NCBI RefSeq assembly: GCF_001953865.1
Contig: NZ_MQUQ01000009.1
Span: forward strand, 176,705 to 240,704
DNA: 64,000 nt
Origin: Amycolatopsis coloradensis
Lineage (GTDB): Bacteria; Actinomycetota; Actinomycetes; Mycobacteriales; Pseudonocardiaceae
Direction: 5' to 3'
Shown: piece by piece, positions 52,546-61,425 of the stretch
Position numbering within the stretch: the first letter of the stretch is position 1
How the letters are laid out: each line of letters starts with the position of its first letter
The notes under the pieces: model-generated
Seen by the model: only the letters and a program-made list of their open reading frames with translations
What the model was told of the DNA's origin: nothing
Databases searched by the model: none
Position numbers and translations under genes: made by a program

Positions 52546-52921
52546 CATGAGCATCACGATGTCTGGACGACGCACTCTTGCGGAGGCACGTTTCCTAGTT
52601 CGACGAGGTCAACTGCCTACTCGGCCGCAGCGCTCCGTCCATTCAAGTACTCCTGCGCGAGGAGGGGCATCAGCAGATCAAAGCATGTCGCTTTCGCGAA
52701 CCCGGCGACTGGCCATCGACACCGTCACGGCGGTACGGCGGCACTCTGTACCGCGTTGGCGTCGTGGACCGGCGCCAACTCGGCCGCGCCGATCCACGAC
52801 GCCAACGCGTGTCGCTCGTAGTACTAAGCCATTATGGTGATCACCTAACAGTCAAGACTCACATCAGACAACCGTCGCTCGGCCGAGGAGTATCCTGTTC
52901 GGCACTTTGTAAACTTCTAAC
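52546..52921. other. Region without a gene
   Basis: About 375 bases between the IS relic and the end of the membrane protein gene. Short plus-strand frames here have no recognisable content; it may include decayed IS flank. Confidence 0.4.
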
Positions 52922-53797
52922 TCAACTCCGGCCCCATAGCGTGAGATCGAACTTCAGATCCGGATTTTCCCTGCCGCCGTGACTGACGACGTCGACAAGA
53001 CTAATCCAGGCAATATTTCCCGAGTCGGTGACCACACAGAATGCGGATTGCCCGATCTTTAAGTCGCCCACCTTGATAGTTCCGGGCGCCGCGTTGGTTT
53101 GAGCAATTTTCGAGCACTCTTCGCCGGTTTGAGGCTGTCGCGTTGAGGCGGTGCCCACGAATGGGGCGCTCGCCTTCCTGAAGTACAGGTCGCAGTACAT
53201 GTCATCGTACTTCAAGTCGTCCCCGTCGCCGACCTCATCAACATGCACAGCCGGAGCATCAAGATCAATTCCGGTGACACCGCAGTCGGATGTGGTCGGT
53301 GCGCCGACCGTGATGCGCTGCTGGGACTTGATCTTGTAAGAGGTGCCGATAGATGCGGAAGTCGCAGTTCCATCTCCAGGCACACCCACCGTACTGGAAG
53401 TCCCTGCCGTAGGAGGGATTGTCGTGCCAGCCGGAAGGGTGATACTTGGACTAGGCCGAGGGGTCGCCGTCGGGCGCGCCGTTGTCGTGCGAGTGATCAC
53501 TATAGTCAAGACCACGGTGACCACCAGAACGACGACCACAAAGAAGATAACAAGAAGTAGCTTACGCCGAGGGGAGGACAGCTTCTCCTCCGACGGCGAC
53601 GCTGGTGACTGAAGGGCCTCAATTGCGACTTCGACAATCTTGCGCGTAAGTTCCTCCGCCGCAGCCGGATCACCCTCCGCACGCAAGTGATCAAGCTTCT
53701 TCAGCATCGCGTCAGGATCTCCGTTGGCAACCGCCTCTTTCAGATTCTGTCGAACTCTCTCCGCATACTCTGCCGAGTTCTCGTTCTGCTCACTCAC
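52922..53797 (-). CDS. Single-span membrane protein with extracytoplasmic Cys-rich domain
   Basis: A 291-residue protein. The cytoplasmic part has helical acidic repeats (AEYAERVRQNLKEAVANGDP, LRAEGDPAAAEELTRKIVEV), followed by one span (LLLVIFFVVVVLVVTVVLTI), a Thr/Pro-rich linker, and an extracytoplasmic domain with four Cys (SDCGVTGID, MYCDLYF, EECSKIA, AFCVVTDSG). No family recognised. The layout resembles actinobacterial sensor-like membrane proteins. The base composition is lower in GC than LigD. Confidence 0.65.
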   Translation of the reverse strand: MSEQNENSAEYAERVRQNLKEAVANGDPDAMLKKLDHLRAEGDPAAAEELTRKIVEVAIEALQSPASPSEEKLSSPRRKLLLVIFFVVVVLVVTVVLTIVITRTTTARPTATPRPSPSITLPAGTTIPPTAGTSSTVGVPGDGTATSASIGTSYKIKSQQRITVGAPTTSDCGVTGIDLDAPAVHVDEVGDGDDLKYDDMYCDLYFRKASAPFVGTASTRQPQTGEECSKIAQTNAAPGTIKVGDLKIGQSAFCVVTDSGNIAWISLVDVVSHGGRENPDLKFDLTLWGRS

Positions 53798-54015
53798 CGC
53801 TTCCCCCTGGTGGCCGAAAGTGTGTCTCGCTGCGTTTCTCGCGACAGGGGCCCTGTCACTCAGTCAGCGCAGGGTATACCTGGCACATTTGATCTTCGAA
53901 AGGGGTGTCCGCCGTAGTGCCGGTCTAACGTTTCAACGAATGATCACTAGCTTGCCCAAGCTGAGCGGAATAGCCGCAAGTGCGGCGATCGTGTCGGGCA
54001 CATTTGCCCTGCGTG

Positions 54016-54075
54016 CAGTCAAGCCATAGTACGGGTAGCACAAGATCTGTCATCGTTCCAGATTGGCAGCCGCGG
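54016..54075 (-). repeat. 5' fragment of the repeated 280-residue gene
   Basis: The minus strand contains ATG at 54053 followed by TDLVLPVLWLDC, matching the first 12 or so codons of 46418-47260 (TDPVLPDLWLDWC), and the preceding bases GGAACG are the same as upstream of both larger copies. Similarity ends after GGCTTGACTG. This is a truncated third copy of the large gene's start. The rest of 53798-54362 shows no gene. Confidence 0.6.
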
Positions 54076-54362
54076 TTGGTTGGCGAATCGGCGGCGGCAA
54101 AGCTCATGGCGACGAATCCGGCCGACACCAAGGTCGCACCCGGGCGGCGATGACGCGCGCAGCTTTCACGGTGACCGTGTAAGCGCGTCTCAGCGCCGGA
54201 AACCCAGCGGCGGTTGATCATGGTGATCTGTGTGCCTCCACGCAAGCAAACGACCGCCGCAGCCAAACGTCGCGTCGCCACCCGAGTAAGCCACCACGTC
54301 AAGGCAATCGGTAGCGGCAACGCATCCAGCTCCAGCTAGATCCTAGCCCGAGTGACGTCGCT

Positions 54363-54391
54363 ACAGTAACGTTACTGTGTAAGCGTTACTG
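54363..54391. promoter_or_regulatory. Palindromic operator (TetR-type)
   Basis: A perfect 16-bp palindrome ACAGTAACGTTACTGT (54363-54378) is followed 14 bases later by a second GTTACTG half-site (54385-54391). Such paired sites are typical TetR-family operators placed over a promoter. They end five bases before the ATG of a 23-residue ORF. No TetR-type gene is in the window. Confidence 0.55.
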
Positions 54392-54395
54392 AGCG

Positions 54396-54467
54396 ATGAG
54401 GTACGCTCCGAGGCGGTTGGTATTGCCGCACCGCAATCCGGCGACGAACGACCAGCCGAACGAGTGA
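54396..54467 (+). CDS. 23-residue ORF between operator and hairpin
   Basis: The frame reads MRYAPRRLVLPHRNPATN and ends QPNE. It starts five bases after the operator half-site and stops one base before a hairpin, so operator, ORF and hairpin form a complete small unit. There is no RBS between operator and ATG, so translation would be leaderless, or the ORF is the fused ends of a deleted gene. Not recognised. Confidence 0.35.
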   Translation: MRYAPRRLVLPHRNPATNDQPNE

Positions 54468-54468
54468 A

Positions 54469-54494
54469 GGGCGACGTCCGTCAGGACGCCGCCC
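54469..54494. terminator. Hairpin after the 23-residue ORF
   Basis: GGGCGACGTCC (54469-54479) and GGACGCCGCCC (54484-54494) pair over 11 bp with one mismatch and a 4-nt loop. No T tract. Confidence 0.55.
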
Positions 54495-55217
54495 CTGCTT
54501 AGCGATCCCAGAGGCTCCAAACTTCATGGATCGCGGCAGCCAGCACCCTAAGGAGCTGGATCACCCATATCAGGACGTGGTCCCGGTTGGGCTTTATCGG
54601 CCAGCCGGGACCATGCTTCCGCGGCGGTTTGCCGCAGTTGTCATCATCCTTTCGGTGTTCACCCATATGTGTTCATCCCTTCTGAGAAGCTGTTGCTTCC
54701 CGATCGCCGGGCCCGAGCAATCGGGGGCGACTGGATTACACAATGAGCTGCACCGCGCACGAGAGTAACCGGAGCATGCGCGAGCCGCTAAGTCGGGGTG
54801 GGTTGCCGAAGTTGCCTGAACCCGTTGACACGCAACAACGTTAGACACCTTAGACAATGACTCCGAGTCGGAGTTATCCAACTCAGACTCGCGTAGAAGG
54901 TTGCAAACCAACCTTCCGAATTGCACCCTCAGCTACAGGTCGACGATGGTCCTCGGGAATGCATGGCCCAGGAGGACAACCAACCTCCGCAAGGATGCGC
55001 CGCGGCGATCGCGACGACCGAATCAACGACGCTGAACCGGTACCACCTGTCGTCTCGATCCGGCCGCCGGAATGGCTGCCGGAGAAGAGGCAGACGATCT
55101 GAGATCGGCTTACTCCGAGCATGATGACCCGAGAGGGCTTGACAACCTGGGACGTCGAGAACCTGAGTTCGTTGCCCCAAAGCGCAGGTATATCGGCGGT
55201 GCACCAAGCTGACGTCG
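54495..55217. other. Intergenic region without a supported gene
   Basis: About 720 bases. It contains a 7+1+7 inverted repeat ACTCCGA-G-TCGGAGT at 54860-54874, possibly an operator. ORFs on either strand here look like shadows. Confidence 0.4.
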
Positions 55218-55904
55218 TCAGGACTGGCTATTGGGTTCGAGCATGCGAAGCAGGGCTGCGGTGTCAGCTGCCTCGGGAGCGTGATCTCGCGGTGAATGGC
55301 GAGGGCTTGTTGCGGTCACGCGCACTTCGCGTCGCAGCAGTTCCAAGAAGTGGCTCTTGCCCTCACCCCAGTCACCGAACAACCCGATCGCCAGCGGCGG
55401 GCGCGCCGTCCGAGCCACGATTAACTCAGCAACCGCCACCGCATCCTCCGCACGAGACAGCGCGTCGCTGTCTTCAGCGGTGTCCGATCGATACGACGGC
55501 AAACGGGCCACCGCACGATCCACCACCACCTCCCACAACCTCACCACACCGTCATCGCTGCCGGTAACCAGCACCGGCCGACCACCGACATCACCCCACA
55601 AGACCATGCCGGTGTGGCCTGTAAGCGGCTCACGGAAAGGAACACCGCGCAACGGCAACGTGCTCGACTCCGGCAACCCACCAGCCGACTCGTCCCGGAC
55701 GCCGGTCCCAACAAGTGCGGCGAGGGCGCCACCGGCGTTCAACAGGTCATCAGCGACACGACCCAACGCGGTGTTCGGGGTCGCGTTACCGTTCTCGACC
55801 TTGGCGAGGTATTCCTCGCTGAATTGGCTCCTTTTGGCCATCTCCGTCGGGGAAAGGCGTGCGGCTTTTCGCCGTCGCTGTAGCTCCGAACCGAAATCAA
55901 CCAT
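55218..55904 (-). CDS. Truncated XRE-WD40-KAP NTPase protein
   Basis: A 228-residue product. Residues 1-60 form an XRE-type HTH (GSELQRRRKAARLSPTEMAK, EEYLAKVENGNATPNTALGR). Then comes a single WD40 repeat (LTGHTGMVLWGDVGGRPVLV, TGSDDGVVRLWE), a spacer, and the start of a KAP-type P-loop domain (PPLAIGLFGDWGEGKSHFLE, Walker A near residue 178). KAP NTPases normally extend 300 or more residues past Walker A with Walker B and membrane segments; here the frame ends about 40 residues later. The C-terminus is therefore missing by deletion. Full-length relatives would be HTH-sensor-NTPase proteins. Confidence 0.65.
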   Translation of the reverse strand: MVDFGSELQRRRKAARLSPTEMAKRSQFSEEYLAKVENGNATPNTALGRVADDLLNAGGALAALVGTGVRDESAGGLPESSTLPLRGVPFREPLTGHTGMVLWGDVGGRPVLVTGSDDGVVRLWEVVVDRAVARLPSYRSDTAEDSDALSRAEDAVAVAELIVARTARPPLAIGLFGDWGEGKSHFLELLRREVRVTATSPRHSPRDHAPEAADTAALLRMLEPNSQS

Positions 55905-55977
55905 TCGTCAGATTCTGACACCGACAGACCGTACCTGGCGGCACCCCTTGCCCGGGATCACCAACCAGGGCACGTTC

Positions 55978-56889
55978 TCACCCGTTCAGCGCGGACCTCG
56001 ACCGACTGGTGTTCGACCTGACCCGGGCTAGGCGTGTCGATCGTCGAGTGCGCGCGGGCGGCCAAGACCAGCGGCTCGAAAATACTGCAGGTAGGCCCGG
56101 ACGGCGGTCGCGCATATTGCCCGGACCTAGTGTTCGGATTAGGCGGGTCCGTCGGGGAGCATGTGGACTGTCTACTGTTTCGTGGTCGAACAGCTGCAGG
56201 CAGCGGGTTCCTAGTGTCGTGATGCCGTGCGTGTGGTTGTTCACCACTCCGTCCCAGGTCGCATCGCCCAACGTTCGCAATGCGCCATGGCGAACGAGCG
56301 CCGCCAGCACCCCGCCAAGAAGACCGTTGTAGTCGGGCAGCGCCAGTGCGAGATGGGTCCGTTCCCACCCGCGGGGCCCACCAGGGTTGGACCACATCGA
56401 TTCCGGAGGGACCGGTTGCTCAGCGATCAGTTTCAGCACCACAACGTGCGGTGCCTCCAGGTCGTTCACCATCGAGGCCAGCATCAACGCCTCCTCGAGG
56501 TGGCTGTCGCTGCGCAGGCCATCGGCGAGGATCTGACCGAGGGCCTGGATCTTGTCCTCCATCGAGGTCCGCGCCGTTGCTTCCCAGACCTGGCCGAAAA
56601 GTTCGAACCGGGGGTCATAGCCAGCCGCCCGCTCCACCAAAATGGCGAGGTCGACGTCCATCATGTCGGCGGCTTGTTCGAGAGCTCACACCGCGCGGTC
56701 TCCGCGTCGCTCTCCTGCTTGGGTCCACAGCTGTGTCACGTACTTGAGCACTGGTCCGCTGCCACCCACCAGCGTTGCCGCGACGGGGTTCGCTACAAGC
56801 GCGACACTCGACAACGTAGTGATCACGGCCACAGCAGCGTCGTGGCCTGACACCGAAGCTGCCTTTCCCGATTCGTTGCGCTTCGTCAT
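55978..56889 (-). pseudogene. Conserved hypothetical gene split by an in-frame TGA
   Basis: The first part (ATG at 56889, TGA at 56688-56686) reads VSGHDAAVAVITTLSSVALV and ends AGERRGDRAV. After the stop the same frame continues ALEQAADMMDVDLAILVERA and AATARTSMEDKIQALGQILA, with a sensible hydrophobic pattern to about AALVRHGALRTLGDATWDG. The tail after about 56100 is arginine-rich and may be out of frame. One nonsense mutation in a protein of about 270 residues is the simplest reading; re-initiation at the ATG pair near 56664 is possible. Family not named. Confidence 0.55.
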
Positions 56890-57098
56890 GGTCGCTCCCG
56901 CTCGGATCCGGCTGGCGGCCACGGTGGTGCCGACAGCGGGTTGAGCATGTCCAGATCGGTTGTGAACTCCCGGCCGTCGTCGGTTTCGAAGTCGACATCG
57001 TCTGATGTCCGGATGGCTGTCAGGGTGCCGTGGGTGCCGCCTGCCAAGCCGAGTTCGGGTTCGTCGTAGATGAATACGACAGGGTCTCCAGCGCGCAT
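56886..57098 (-). CDS. Small hypothetical protein coupled to the split gene
   Basis: A 70-residue acidic protein (AGDPVVFIYDEPELGLAGGT, HGTLTAIRTSDDVDFETDDG), probably a small beta barrel. The ATG at 57098 is the first good start; the ORF track upstream of it is a shadow of the neighbouring gene. The stop overlaps the next ATG (ATGA), which supports both genes. Confidence 0.55.
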   Translation of the reverse strand: MRAGDPVVFIYDEPELGLAGGTHGTLTAIRTSDDVDFETDDGREFTTDLDMLNPLSAPPWPPAGSERERP

Positions 57099-57186
57099 GC
57101 GCTCATCTTGCCGTGCCGCAGGTTCGCGAATCGAGGTCAAAACGAGCAGCAGCGGGCCAGAGGCATCGGATGGAGGCGATGCGTGT

Positions 57187-58779
57187 TCAGGTGGTTTTGC
57201 GGATGAGGCCGGTGTAGGCGGCGATGGTGAGCGTGGCCAGGGCCCAGAGGAGGGCTTGAAGTGCCCAGAGCAAGTAGGTAAAAGCCTGGCCCCACCGGGT
57301 GCCGGTGTCGAGGTCACAGCGGGCGCGCAAGCCAGTGGCGCCGACAGGCAGGCCACGGTCGATGCCGAGGCCGATAAGTTCGGCAGTGGAGCACGCGACA
57401 CCGGGCGCCGCGGCGGGTGTGGCAGCTGGTTGGACCCGCTCGGCGGCGCGGTGCTCAGGCCGGGTGGTGATCTGTCCTGCGGTGTAGCCGGTGGCCCCGG
57501 CGAGCACAAGGACGATGAACAGGGCGGTGACCAGGCGATGGGCACGGTAGCCGTAGCGGCCCAGCCAGCCCCACAGCCGGTGCCGGCCGCGCGCGACGGG
57601 ACCGCCGAGGGCAGCGGGAGCGCGGCGACGCAGGTCGTTTTGCTGGGTGATGAGGATCGTGCGGGCGTTGTTGTCGTGCCCGGCCGCACGTTCCACGGCG
57701 GCGAGTTGCTGGTACGGCTGAGGCAGGTACTCACGGGTGTGGTGGACCAGCAAATGCAGCCACTCCCGCCAGGTGACTTCCCGGAGTTGGTTGAATATCA
57801 GCCCTCGTACGACCAACTGGCGTACGCCCTCAGGGCAATCTCGGTCGCCATGGTCCTGGCTGGAGTGCGGGCACACCAGTGAGGCGGGAAAGAATAGCGT
57901 CCCGTGCACCTGGGTCTGCGTCAGTGACACCATCGGGCCCTCCTCCCTGGCCATCTGTGTTCGGTTCAGATCAACGTCACCCCTTATTTGGGCGGCGGGT
58001 AATCGCAGAACTGCAAGTTCGCCAACGCCAGTGACGTGCGCATCGCGCAGAACCAAGCCTGCGTCGATGTGGATGCTATCGGCGTGCAGAGCAGGGCCGG
58101 AGGTGTTAACGATGGTGGAGCGATCGAGATTGAGTTGCCCGCCGATGCGCGCTCCGGTTAGCCGCAGAGCTCCGGATTCACTAGCGCCGGTAATGTGCGC
58201 ATCGCGCACGAAGAAGTGGCGGTCGGTGTGTACGCCATCGGCGTAGACGGCCGGGCCGGTCGTGTTGACGATAGTGGAGCGATCAAGGTTGACGCCGCCG
58301 CCGATGTGCGCGTCGACTAGCCGCAGAGCTCCGAATTCGCTGGCGCCGGTGATGCGCGCGCCGTACAGAGACAGGTCACTGTCGATGTGGAGGCCAGCGG
58401 CGGACAGGACAGAAAGCACGCTGCCGGACAGGCGTAAGTGCTTGAAATGCGCGTGTTGACACGTGATGCCATCCGGCAGTGCGCAGTCTGCCAGCACCAG
58501 GTTGGTGACCGCGGTGACATAGTCGAGGTCCAGGAGACCAACCACCCGCACACCCGCAACGAACACCCCGCGCGGATCCAGTTCACCGCGGCGTCCCATA
58601 AGCAGTTCGCGAATCAGTTCCGCCCGCACCCGGAGTTCTGGATCCTTAGTGCTGGTGAGCTGGTCGGTCGTCAGCTTGGTCTCGGGTTTCGTCCAGACAC
58701 CTCGGCGGGCGCCGTCGATGATCGCTTCTTCGAGAGGGCTGAGCCCCTCCAGGACCGGGGGCAGTTGCGAGTCGCTCAC
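57187..58779 (-). CDS. Membrane-associated beta-helix protein (oxidoreductase-like annotation group)
   Basis: A 530-residue protein. The N-terminal helical region (SPLEEAIIDGARRGVW) leads into pentapeptide/right-handed beta-helix-like repeats with a recurring pattern: GARITGASEFGALRLVDAHI, NLDRSTIVNTTGPAVYADGV, RDAHITGASESGALRLTGAR. Two C-terminal membrane spans (LVTALFIVLVLAGATGYTAG; YLLWALQALLWALATLTIAA) follow. Relatives are often labelled membrane-associated oxidoreductase in actinobacteria, but no redox motif is visible. The GTG at 58779 overlaps the preceding stop region. Confidence 0.75.
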   Translation of the reverse strand: MSDSQLPPVLEGLSPLEEAIIDGARRGVWTKPETKLTTDQLTSTKDPELRVRAELIRELLMGRRGELDPRGVFVAGVRVVGLLDLDYVTAVTNLVLADCALPDGITCQHAHFKHLRLSGSVLSVLSAAGLHIDSDLSLYGARITGASEFGALRLVDAHIGGGVNLDRSTIVNTTGPAVYADGVHTDRHFFVRDAHITGASESGALRLTGARIGGQLNLDRSTIVNTSGPALHADSIHIDAGLVLRDAHVTGVGELAVLRLPAAQIRGDVDLNRTQMAREEGPMVSLTQTQVHGTLFFPASLVCPHSSQDHGDRDCPEGVRQLVVRGLIFNQLREVTWREWLHLLVHHTREYLPQPYQQLAAVERAAGHDNNARTILITQQNDLRRRAPAALGGPVARGRHRLWGWLGRYGYRAHRLVTALFIVLVLAGATGYTAGQITTRPEHRAAERVQPAATPAAAPGVACSTAELIGLGIDRGLPVGATGLRARCDLDTGTRWGQAFTYLLWALQALLWALATLTIAAYTGLIRKTT

Positions 58780-58780
58780 C

Positions 58781-58969
58781 TCACCACTGTGGATGACGGC
58801 GAGGTTTGGTCAATAGCCCCACGACGTCCGGATCGAAGTCCAGCAGTGCCAGTGTGTCGCGCTCATTCCAGGACGCGTAGCCGACCAGCGTGCCCGTCGT
58901 CGCTGTCCGCCACCGGCCCGACAGATGCCGCTGTCCCTCATACGACGGGAATCCCGTACCGGACGGCAC
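58781..58969 (-). pseudogene. TnsA-like transposon endonuclease fragment
   Basis: A 62-residue remnant: SYEGQRHLSGRWRTATTGTL, VGYASWNERDTLALLDFDPD, VVGLLTKP. It matches the early part of TnsA-like transposase endonuclease subunits (QRHYSG, GYESxLE, LLxFDPDVV), with the catalytic Glu as E in NERD and Asp in DFDPD. The remaining 150 or so residues including the C-terminal HTH are missing. It is a relic of a Tn7-like or actinobacterial TnsA/TnsB-type element. Confidence 0.65.
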
Positions 58970-59014
58970 ACCTCGAACGGCACCGACCAGGCCGCGATCA
59001 ACGGAAGCCGCTGC

Positions 59015-59335
59015 TCACCGCCCGCGCGGGAACACAACCTCGAACGCGAGGTACTCCACGTCTGCGCGTCTCTGAACCTGGAGCGGCGCGGCGGAGCGCC
59101 GTTCGAGCGCGAGCGCGCCGGCCTTCGTTGCCTCAAGCCAGTAGATGACAGGCCTGGGGTAATGACAGCGGTGACGTGGGCAGACGAACGCGCTGCCACG
59201 GAGACATCGAGCTGTTGCGCTACGTCCGCAATGGCAACAGTCCACGGATTGCCTCCCTGGTCGCCGAAGCGGCGCAAGCGAGAACCGAGATCGCGGCGAA
59301 GCCCTCTCCGCCACTCGGTACGTGCAAGAGCCCAC
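59015..59335 (-). CDS. Possible fragment of a transposon accessory protein
   Basis: The C-terminal part reads CHCGRSATARCLRGSAFVCP, RHRCHYPRPVIYWLEATKAG and ends ADVEYLAFEVVFPRGR, with a Cys/His-rich segment that might bind zinc. The N-terminal 30 residues look like noise. It lies just upstream of the TnsA-like relic on the same strand. Not recognised. Confidence 0.3.
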   Translation of the reverse strand: MGSCTYRVAERASPRSRFSLAPLRRPGRQSVDCCHCGRSATARCLRGSAFVCPRHRCHYPRPVIYWLEATKAGALALERRSAAPLQVQRRADVEYLAFEVVFPRGR

Positions 59336-59452
59336 CGCACGGCACCATTCACGACCGGGTGGTCGTTCAGAACTCTTGCCCTGTTACACCGCTATCGCGC
59401 GGCGGTTCTCGCGGGCGGCGGGCAGTGTCTGTTGCGCCTCGCGCAGAGGCGC

Positions 59453-60331
59453 TCACCGGACCTCGACCCCCTCGGCGGCCAGCCCGTCGCACACGGGCAA
59501 GCCCATTCCGCCCCGATTTGCGGGCTCGACGTAGATCTCGGATAACCACCCCGTTCGCCCGTCCGGCATCGCCGTCCGGTACCAGATGTCCGATTCGACC
59601 GCGTCGGGGTTCTGCCGGGCGCCGGACTGGGTCAGGTCGAAGTTGTGCATCAGCGTGCCCCGCGCGTAGCAGCGCACGGCGAGCACCGCCCCGCTCCAGA
59701 ACTCGGTGCCGTCGATCTTGCAGCCGTACGCGCCGCACCGCGCGATGGTCCGCTTCGAGAGGTACGCCGACGTCGAATCCTCCACGAGCCCGCGCGGGCC
59801 CAACGCGATCTTGTTCTGCACTGTCAGCACGGCGGGTGCGGCGGGCGGGGTGCCGTCGCCGAAAGGCCCGTCACTGAACACCAGGACAACCAGTGCCACG
59901 ACGGCGCAAACAGCCGCGAGCCCGATGAGGGAACGGCGAATCCGTTTCTTCGGCCGGGGTGGGGTGTCCGCGAGCTCCCGCACAGGTGTTGTGGTCTCGG
60001 CAGGTTTGTCTACCCGGCGTTCTTTGAGCTCCTCGCGCACCGCCTCCCACCTGGGCAGCCAGGGGTCCGGGTCTTCCCCGCAGGCGCTGACGTAGGCCGA
60101 CACCGTCTCCCAGGTGGGCAGGTGATCACCGCCGGAGGCCTCGGACAGCGCAGTCCTCGACTTGCCGGACCGCCGCGCCATCTGCAGAAACTTGGGGCTA
60201 CCCGCGTCCTCCCGCAGCTTCCGGAGATCGAGTGCGAACTGCTGCAACGCGCCCACCGCTGGATCAATCGGGCGCTCCGGACGGGGCACGCTGCCTCCTG
60301 GGCCATCTGCTTGACCGTCGCCGGCCGCCAT
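59453..60331 (-). CDS. XRE-type regulator with membrane span and extracytoplasmic SH3-like domain
   Basis: A 292-residue protein. An N-terminal HTH of the actinobacterial kind (LQQFALDLRKLREDAGSPKF, ARRSGKSRTALSEASGGDHL, PTWETVSAYVSACGED), a proline linker, one span (SLIGLAAVCAVVALVVLVF), then an extracytoplasmic domain with RCGAYGCKIDGTEFWSGAVL and DIWYRTAMPDGRTGWLSEIY. The domain resembles an SH3-type fold with paired Cys. A DNA-binding domain coupled through the membrane to an external domain suggests a one-component sensor. It is divergent from a secreted protein with similar sequence features. Confidence 0.75.
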   Translation of the reverse strand: MAAGDGQADGPGGSVPRPERPIDPAVGALQQFALDLRKLREDAGSPKFLQMARRSGKSRTALSEASGGDHLPTWETVSAYVSACGEDPDPWLPRWEAVREELKERRVDKPAETTTPVRELADTPPRPKKRIRRSLIGLAAVCAVVALVVLVFSDGPFGDGTPPAAPAVLTVQNKIALGPRGLVEDSTSAYLSKRTIARCGAYGCKIDGTEFWSGAVLAVRCYARGTLMHNFDLTQSGARQNPDAVESDIWYRTAMPDGRTGWLSEIYVEPANRGGMGLPVCDGLAAEGVEVR

Positions 60332-60453
60332 AGACCGTCGCCGACACTCCGGGCGGTGTTACACCGGTACCAAAGGACCCGGCGGATCACATCCGAACGG
60401 AGTAGGTCGGGGATCCGCCGCAGAACACCCCCGCAGAGAGAGGATTTCAATCG

Positions 60454-60879
60454 ATGAAAATCATGGTCGCGTCATGCGTGATGCTCGCGGCGCTCCTGGG
60501 AACAGGTGTCGCAAGCGCGGAAGCCACCCCCGCTGTATCGGGTGGCGCAATGACGGAACAAGCGTCCTGCACCTTCGGGGCGCCGGTGCACGAGCAGCGC
60601 TGGCAGGCCGTCGACGCCGTCGGCGGCGTCTACTGGCGGAACTCCCCGCACTGGAACGACACCGACCGGATCCCCGGGTGCGGTTTCTACCAGGGCGACT
60701 ACATCCACCTCATCTGCTACGACTACGGCGACGCGGTCGGCCCGCACGGGAACAGGCTCTGGTATCGCGCGCAGGACGAGAAGAACAACTCGATCGGCTT
60801 CATCAACGACCACTACCTCAACACGCCCGGGACCGCGCAGAATCCCACACTCAACGCCCCGGACTGCTGGGGGCCGTGA
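60454..60879 (+). CDS. Secreted SH3-like protein
   Basis: A 141-residue exported protein with signal peptide MKIMVASCVMLAALLGTGVA (cleavage near ASA). The mature part: YWRNSPHWNDTDRIPGCGFY, GDYIHLICYDYGDAVGPHGN, LWYRAQDEKNNSIGFINDHY. The strand pattern and the Cys, WYRA and GF/GW-x-I/L-x-x-x-Y elements recur in the external domain of the divergent XRE protein. Probably an envelope-binding protein under control of that regulator (inference). Confidence 0.75.
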   Translation: MKIMVASCVMLAALLGTGVASAEATPAVSGGAMTEQASCTFGAPVHEQRWQAVDAVGGVYWRNSPHWNDTDRIPGCGFYQGDYIHLICYDYGDAVGPHGNRLWYRAQDEKNNSIGFINDHYLNTPGTAQNPTLNAPDCWGP

Positions 60880-60889
60880 TCAGGTGATG

Positions 60890-60929
60890 CCCCGCCTCGC
60901 GCTATTCGCCCGAGTAGCGTGAGGCGGGG
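60890..60929. terminator. Hairpin terminator
   Basis: A 15-bp stem with one mismatch: CCCCGCCTCGCGCTA (60890-60904) against TAGCGTGAGGCGGGG (60915-60929), eleven bases after the secreted-protein stop. From here to 61425 I see no gene. Confidence 0.75.
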
Positions 60930-61425
60930 TCAGCCCGCGTAGGGCAGGCTCGCAGGGTGCACCCGTTCGCCTTGCTTGCCGAAGGGGACGAGGGCTTCGA
61001 CGGGCGGGCCGGGATCACCGAGCCACGCGGGACACGGGTGGCGAACTCGGCTGCCTCGCCCGAGGTGAGGCGGGTCGTGCAGACCGATGACCAGGCACAG
61101 GCAGCCGCTAAGGAGCCTGTGTTCCGAACACCCTCCCGACTCTGAGGCGCCCCAGACCCGACCACCCGGCACGCAAACGCTGGCTCGCGCAGGGAAGCGG
61201 GGCGTCAACGAGGCACACGACGGTCACCGGTCGGGCTGTCACCGCTCCCGAAAACAAGCCCCGGCCCCTGGTCCCGAAAACTACCCCCGCTCTCCCGAAG
61301 ACGAGGTCCAGACACCGAAGGGATCGGCTGGACAGGGCACCCCACCTGCCATCATCCGAGGAGTGAGTCTGCGGCGATCGTCGGCCAGCTCGGCGACGAC
61401 AACGGCCACACCGATATAGGGATCG

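Noticed and set aside
60902..61208. Short minus-strand ORFs after the secreted SH3-like gene
   Set aside because: They begin in the terminator region, lack an RBS and show no domain.
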